NCBI GenBank assembly: GCA_947493145.1
Contig: CANLPZ010000001.1
Location: forward strand, 620,001 to 684,000
DNA: 64,000 nucleotides
Direction: 5' to 3'
Source of the DNA: an uncultured Paracoccaceae bacterium
Lineage (GTDB): Bacteria; Pseudomonadota; Alphaproteobacteria; Rhodobacterales; Rhodobacteraceae
A program made the translations under genes and the position numbers. The notes under the pieces are model-generated. The model saw only the letters and a program-made list of their open reading frames with translations. It was not told the origin of the DNA and did not search any database. This document shows positions 59,956 through 64,000 of the stretch, in pieces. Each line of letters starts with the position of its first letter. Position 1 is the first letter of the stretch.

Positions 59956-59978
59956 ACTATAAAATTGGAAGTTGAAGC

Positions 59979-60431
59979 ATGATACGATTCCTTTTCTTTC
60001 TTGCCTGCTGCACGCTCAGTACGGCCCAATTGCAGGCGCAAGATCGCGTTTTTGAGGTAGAGGCGGGCCAATGGCGTTTCAAGAATAGCTTCAACGTACC
60101 TGGCCTTCGGATTTCAGATTCCCGCACGACCACGCAATGCCTTTCAACGTCCGAAGCGCAGAAAAGCCTTTCGGAAATCATTCGCGAAATGACGGGCGGT
60201 CGTGACAGTGACTGTAGTGTTTCAAACCTGTCCGATCTGCCTGGGAAAATCTCATTGGATATTAACTGCCAAACCAACGAAGCCGGTGTTCAGCTCCAGT
60301 CAAGTGGACGAATGAGCTACGAATACAATCGTACATCTTATACGGGGGCCGTGTTCGGCAACATAGTTCTACAAGGCCAAAAATTCCCTTACGAGGGACA
60401 AGCGTTTGCAGAATGGATTGGAGACTGCTGA
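59979..60431 (+). CDS. exported DUF3617-like protein
   Basis: 150 residues with a signal peptide ending around QLQAQ (residue 22). The build resembles DUF3617: a GQWRFKNSFNVPG start and TTTQCLS then CSVSNLSDLPGK. Four cysteines remain in the mature chain, enough for two disulfides. It follows the double-thioredoxin lipoprotein gene by 23 bases, so the two are likely co-expressed. Confidence 0.65.
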   Translation: MIRFLFFLACCTLSTAQLQAQDRVFEVEAGQWRFKNSFNVPGLRISDSRTTTQCLSTSEAQKSLSEIIREMTGGRDSDCSVSNLSDLPGKISLDINCQTNEAGVQLQSSGRMSYEYNRTSYTGAVFGNIVLQGQKFPYEGQAFAEWIGDC

Positions 60432-60508
60432 GCGTCCAGAAAAAGTGACGATTGTGCGAAAACGGCAATTTCGAAAGATCGCAGCGAAAGCTCACTTCAT
60501 ACGTATAG

Positions 60509-61210
60509 TCACCCCAAAACGCCCAACCACATCTCATCCAACTCGCGCAATGCCTTGGCGTTAAACTGATTTTGGATTTCCCAATACCGGCCGGATGGGA
60601 CGTAGTATCCCAATTCATCTTCGCGGTTCAGGGCGGTGCGAACGGCAGCGCGGTTTACGGGTGCAGCTTCAACCCGATGACCCGGCACAGCCCGCGGAAA
60701 CACAAGCCGGCTGTCGCTGGCAGATGAATAGTTCACGGTTTGGCATCCTGCACGTGCGGCAAGCGCCATCAAACGTGCCGACTTTGCTTCCAAACTTTGT
60801 AAGCTGATGTCATCGCGCAACGGGTCGGCCGCCCCTGTTCCATAAAAATGAGTATTGCCTGTCGCGGCATAGGTCATGTCGCAGCCAATAAACCCCAACA
60901 CGTCCGGTTTAAGCTGTAGCAACGCCCAATAACCCGCAGTGAACGCCATGGTCCCACCAGCATAAACAAACCCGCCTAACCTATTTTGAAGCGGTACATA
61001 ATTTTGCGCCGTTACAATTGTTTGGTTGGCGCCAACCTCTGGCGGGTGGCGATCGGCTGGGAAATCCTCAGGATGGATCAGATGAGTCCAATCGGGGCGT
61101 ATCCGCCATGCATTATTGATCACGACGCGCGCCTCGAACAGCCCCGCGTCCCATTCCTGTGCATCGGGCGCATTGAGTCCCGAACCGATAATCAAAACAG
61201 TTTTTGTCAT
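60509..61210 (-). CDS. Rossmann-like protein, possibly glycosyltransferase-related
   Basis: 233 residues. N-terminal Rossmann motif TVLIIGSGLNAPDA, then VVINNAWRI, and LGFIGCDMTYAATGNTHFYGTG. The build recalls the MptE/DUF115 and GT42-like folds; I cannot assign a substrate. ATG 61210 and an upstream TTG at 61228 both lack a good ribosome site. Single gene divergent from lldD. Confidence 0.6.
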   Translation of the reverse strand: MTKTVLIIGSGLNAPDAQEWDAGLFEARVVINNAWRIRPDWTHLIHPEDFPADRHPPEVGANQTIVTAQNYVPLQNRLGGFVYAGGTMAFTAGYWALLQLKPDVLGFIGCDMTYAATGNTHFYGTGAADPLRDDISLQSLEAKSARLMALAARAGCQTVNYSSASDSRLVFPRAVPGHRVEAAPVNRAAVRTALNREDELGYYVPSGRYWEIQNQFNAKALRELDEMWLGVLG

Positions 61211-61281
61211 GACAGGAATGTAGCACAAAAATCGGCAATGGCAGCATTTTCAGCGGAACAGGGTTTACACTGAAACCCCAG

Positions 61282-61306
61282 TATTGGTAATTAAACCTTA
61301 CCAATA
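61282..61306. promoter_or_regulatory. inverted repeat upstream of lldD
   Basis: Perfect 9-base arms TATTGGTAA and TTACCAATA around a 7-base spacer, 12 bases before the lldD ATG. The TTGGT-ACCAA core resembles operators of GntR-family LldR-type regulators; no lldR is in the window. Confidence 0.6.
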
Positions 61307-61318
61307 TCGAGGATTCCC

Positions 61319-62485
61319 ATGCCAATCATTACAAATATCGACGATCTGAAACGGATCTATAAACGTCGAGCGCCCAAAATGTTTTATGACTACACCGAAA
61401 GTGGCAGCTGGACCGAACAGACATTCGGCGACAATGTGACAGATTTCGCTGACATTCGCCTGCGCCAACGTGTCGCCGTGGACATGTCAAACAGAACCAC
61501 TGCATCGACAATGGTCGGACAAGATGTTGCCATGCCTGTGGCCTTGGCCCCTGTTGGATTTACCGGAATGCAAAACGCAGATGGCGAAATCAAAGCCGCC
61601 CGCGCGGCGGAAAAATTTGGTGTGCCATTTACATTGTCGACCATGTCAATCTGTTCGATTGAGGACGTGGCAGAACACACGACAAAACCTTTTTGGTTCC
61701 AACTGTATATGCTTAAAGACGATGATTTCACAGATCGTCTGCTTGATCGCGCACGTGCTGCCGGGATCGACACACTTGTTTTGACGCTGGACCTTCAGAT
61801 TCTTGGCCAACGCCACAAGGATCTTAAAAACGGTTTGTCCGCACCACCCAAATTCACCCTTGCGTCAATGATCAACCTCTCGACCAAAATCCCTTGGGGA
61901 CTTGAAATGCTGCAAACCAAACGGCGTTTCTTTGGAAATATCGTCGGGCACGCCAAAAATGTCACCAACGCATCGTCGCTAAGCGCTTGGACCGAACAGG
62001 CCTTTGACCCAACATTGGATTGGGCACGCGTCGCCGAAATTCGCAAAAAATGGGAAGGCAAATTGATCATCAAAGGTATTTTGGATGTCGATGATGCACG
62101 CGAATGCGTGAAAGTCGGCGCCGATGCCTTGATCGTGTCCAACCACGGCGGTCGCCAGTTGGACGGCGCATTGTCATCCATCAAGATGCTTGAACCAATC
62201 GCAGATGCAGTTGGCGACAAAATCGAAGTCCATATCGACGGTGGCATTCGATCTGGGCAGGACGTTTTGAAATGTCTCAGCCTCGGGGCAAAGGGCACCT
62301 ATATCGGTCGCGCCTTTGTGTACGGGCTTGGCGCAATGGGCGAAGCTGGCGTGACCAAAGCGCTGGAGGTCATTGGAAAGGAACTGGACCTGACAATGGC
62401 GTTTTGTGGTCATCGCAACGTGAACACATTGGACAAATCCGTCCTTTTGGTCCCACGAAATTTCTCTGGTGATTGGGCTAACTGA
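61319..62485 (+). CDS. lldD: L-lactate dehydrogenase (FMN-dependent)
   Basis: 388 residues. FMN-dependent alpha-hydroxy-acid dehydrogenase with the catalytic His in VSNHGGRQLDGA and the FMN-binding Lys in LIIKGILDV; near the start the FYDYTESGSWTE motif. Oxidises L-lactate to pyruvate with quinone. ATG 61319 behind GAGG. An inverted repeat lies just upstream. Confidence 0.93.
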   Translation: MPIITNIDDLKRIYKRRAPKMFYDYTESGSWTEQTFGDNVTDFADIRLRQRVAVDMSNRTTASTMVGQDVAMPVALAPVGFTGMQNADGEIKAARAAEKFGVPFTLSTMSICSIEDVAEHTTKPFWFQLYMLKDDDFTDRLLDRARAAGIDTLVLTLDLQILGQRHKDLKNGLSAPPKFTLASMINLSTKIPWGLEMLQTKRRFFGNIVGHAKNVTNASSLSAWTEQAFDPTLDWARVAEIRKKWEGKLIIKGILDVDDARECVKVGADALIVSNHGGRQLDGALSSIKMLEPIADAVGDKIEVHIDGGIRSGQDVLKCLSLGAKGTYIGRAFVYGLGAMGEAGVTKALEVIGKELDLTMAFCGHRNVNTLDKSVLLVPRNFSGDWAN

Positions 62486-62492
62486 ACAAAAC

Positions 62493-62515
62493 GGGTGACG
62501 CTTATGGCGTCACCC
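62493..62515. terminator. shared terminator between lldD and the MFS gene
   Basis: Perfect 9-base stem (62493-62501 with 62507-62515), 5-base loop. A T-rich run follows only on the minus strand, so it fits the MFS gene best and may also stop lldD. Confidence 0.7.
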
Positions 62516-62522
62516 CATTCAC

Positions 62523-63653
62523 TTATACGCGCCGCAATGCGCGGACCAAGGGATAAAGCCCCAAAAGCCAAATCGCGACAACAGAAAACGCCACGCGCAA
62601 TCCGAACCCTTCGGACACCAGCCCCATCAACATTGGCGCGATTAAGAACCCCGAAAACCCCATGACGGCTGACTTCGAAATCACCTCGGTTCGCATCGCG
62701 GGACGGGCTTTCTTACCAACTATCGCCAAGCCGATTGGGCCAATCACAGACACGCCAAGACCCAAAATCCCAAACCCCGTATATGCAACAATCGGGTCAG
62801 GTGCCACGGCAGCCATCAAGATACCAAAGATACATATCGCCCCTGCGACCTTGAGCACCCGATATTCATCAAACCTTTCGGTGATAATTTGCCCCGAAAA
62901 CCGACCAATGGCCATTGTAATACCCAACATCGCGGGCCCTAATGCGCCCTCGGCGGCGCCCCCGTGCAGCGTACGCTCAATATGAATCGCCGACCAGCTT
63001 TCAACCGTGGCTTCCGTCATAAAGGCCACAAGTACAACACCACCGCCAAACAAGACCACCCGCCAAGGAAAGTCGCCGCGCGCAGCTGGGCTGCCATCAC
63101 GTGGTTCGATTTCCATCCACATGGTCATGGTCAAGAACACCGTCACCACCCCCATGCCAGCAAAAACAGCAACGGGTGCCAGACCTGCCTCACGCGCGGC
63201 CCCCGTCACCAATGCGCCGATGACATAGCCAACAGAAAACACACCGTGATTGGCATTCATAAGTGTCCGACCGGTTCGTGCCTCAAGCTCTGACACCCGA
63301 GCATTCATATAAACGTCGACCAACCCAGATCCGACACCAACAAGAATCAATGCCGGAACAAAGGTCCAAGGCGACATCGACAATCCCGGTAACAAAAATG
63401 CAGCCGCAAAAACCAAACACCCCACCTGCATGCCACGCGGTCCCAAACGCTGTTCTAAAACAGGCGCCAGCCACATTGCGGATATCAAACCAAATGCTGA
63501 ACCGAGCATAAGCGTGCCGAACAAGGCATCGCTCGCGCCGATATTATCCTTTAAAACAGGGACAAACGCTGCATAACACCCCCAAAATAGGCCGATCACC
63601 ATAAAGGCTGCAGCGGGTTGTCGTGACGTCCTGATAGCGCTAACTACACTCAT
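62523..63653 (-). CDS. MFS transporter (YbjJ-like)
   Basis: 376 residues with about twelve hydrophobic segments. Start SVVSAIRTSRQPAAAFMVIG, and the central VVLFGGGVVLVAFMTEATVE. The group includes FucP- and YbjJ-like sugar carriers; the substrate is not clear. It is divergent from rplY. Confidence 0.82.
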   Translation of the reverse strand: MSVVSAIRTSRQPAAAFMVIGLFWGCYAAFVPVLKDNIGASDALFGTLMLGSAFGLISAMWLAPVLEQRLGPRGMQVGCLVFAAAFLLPGLSMSPWTFVPALILVGVGSGLVDVYMNARVSELEARTGRTLMNANHGVFSVGYVIGALVTGAAREAGLAPVAVFAGMGVVTVFLTMTMWMEIEPRDGSPAARGDFPWRVVLFGGGVVLVAFMTEATVESWSAIHIERTLHGGAAEGALGPAMLGITMAIGRFSGQIITERFDEYRVLKVAGAICIFGILMAAVAPDPIVAYTGFGILGLGVSVIGPIGLAIVGKKARPAMRTEVISKSAVMGFSGFLIAPMLMGLVSEGFGLRVAFSVVAIWLLGLYPLVRALRRV

Positions 63654-63756
63654 GTCGAACCTCGTTACACGCTCTACGACTTAACGCAATCAAAACCTGC
63701 GTTTAAATACCCTTTCCAAACTCATGATTCCGGTCTATACGCACGCCACCACAGGA

Positions 63757-63785
63757 CCCGTACACCCTTGGAGGACGGGCCTTTT
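63757..63785 (+). promoter_or_regulatory. hairpin and T-run in the rplY leader
   Basis: CCCGT (63757-63761) can pair with ACGGG (63775-63779), and five T follow at 63782-63786, about 20 bases before the rplY ATG. It has the shape of an attenuator, but the loop is large and other pairings are possible. Confidence 0.4.
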
Positions 63786-63805
63786 TACAATTTAGGAGAA
63801 GCACA

Positions 63806-64000
63806 ATGGCTGGTTCAATTCCAGATTTCCACGCTTCGGTACGCACGGGGACAGGCAAGGGGGCCGCTCGTCAGGCTCGCCGCGACGGCGACGTACCGGG
63901 TATCGTATACGGTGGCGGACAAGATCCCCTACCGATCAACATCCCATACAACAAGTTGTACAAACAGTTGAAAGAAGGTCGTTTCTTGTCAACATTGTTC
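63806..64000 (+). CDS. rplY: 50S ribosomal protein L25/Ctc, 3' end cut by window
   Basis: N-terminal 65 residues from ATG 63806, behind [25 protein letters not shown] then [13 protein letters not shown]. This is the L25/TL5 (Ctc) 5S rRNA-binding domain. The rest lies beyond the window. Confidence 0.93.
   Translation, partial: MAGSIPDFHASVRTGTGKGAARQARRDGDVPGIVYGGGQDPLPINIPYNKLYKQLKEGRFLSTLF

Noticed and set aside
1-64000. CRISPR arrays, IS elements or prophage
   Set aside because: No regularly spaced repeats, transposase, or phage genes were seen on either strand.

Overview
The window is a stretch of a marine-type alphaproteobacterial chromosome, most likely a Roseobacter-group Rhodobacterales member with about half G+C. 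The reasons are gene content and order: a tad/cpa pilus locus, the block ybgC-tolQRAB-pal-cpoB-tilS-ftsH, the ruvCAB operon, a fructose-6-phosphate-aldolase-type transaldolase, a phosphatidylcholine synthase, paired YcjX/TIGR01620 proteins and a small DUF1127 protein. No prophage, insertion sequence or CRISPR array is visible. Nearly all genes are intact and tightly packed.

Layout. 1-6284 (+) is the 3' half of a Tad pilus operon: cpaE (cut by the window edge), cpaF, tadB, tadC, two TPR lipoproteins and the prepilin peptidase cpaA. A large polytopic membrane protein abuts it on the other strand. 8057-9765 (+) holds an AAA+ ATPase with a small protein of unknown role, followed by a membrane-anchored LytTR regulator (-). 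10897-13858 (-) is a one-carbon block (fhs, an AroQ-type chorismate mutase, folD). 14002-26444 (-) runs from ruvCAB through the cell-envelope Tol-Pal operon to tilS, ftsH and a MOSC protein. 26755-33152 contains a DUF1127 protein, prmA, a P-loop kinase-like protein, msrA, an MFS carrier and priA. 33263-36677 (+) carries the transaldolase, a DUF484 protein, xerC and pcs; ileS follows on the minus strand, then a flavin monooxygenase and the YcjX/TIGR01620 pair, then truA.

44474-47507 is a zinc-uptake regulon: znuB, znuC and zur on one strand and znuA on the other, with a palindromic Zur-type site between zur and znuA. 47513-52890 (-) is a peptide-type ABC importer (binding protein, two permeases, and both ATPases fused in one chain). 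53260-55294 has a phosphotransacetylase behind a clearly decayed YeiH-family exporter gene with three frameshifts. Next to it lie a double winged-helix protein, a hairpin-rich stretch ending in a strong minus-strand terminator, and a tRNA-Ser(GCU). The right end holds ychF, trpA, a lipoprotein with two thioredoxin folds next to a DUF3617 protein, a Rossmann-like protein, lldD, an MFS carrier and the start of rplY (L25).

The best candidates for something undescribed are the hairpin-rich RNA candidate at 55431-55660, the duplicated-thioredoxin lipoprotein with its cysteine-containing neighbour, the AAA+ ATPase pair near the Tad locus, and the membrane LytTR regulator with an inverted repeat just before its start. 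I found no convincing multi-gene novel defence or biosynthetic system.
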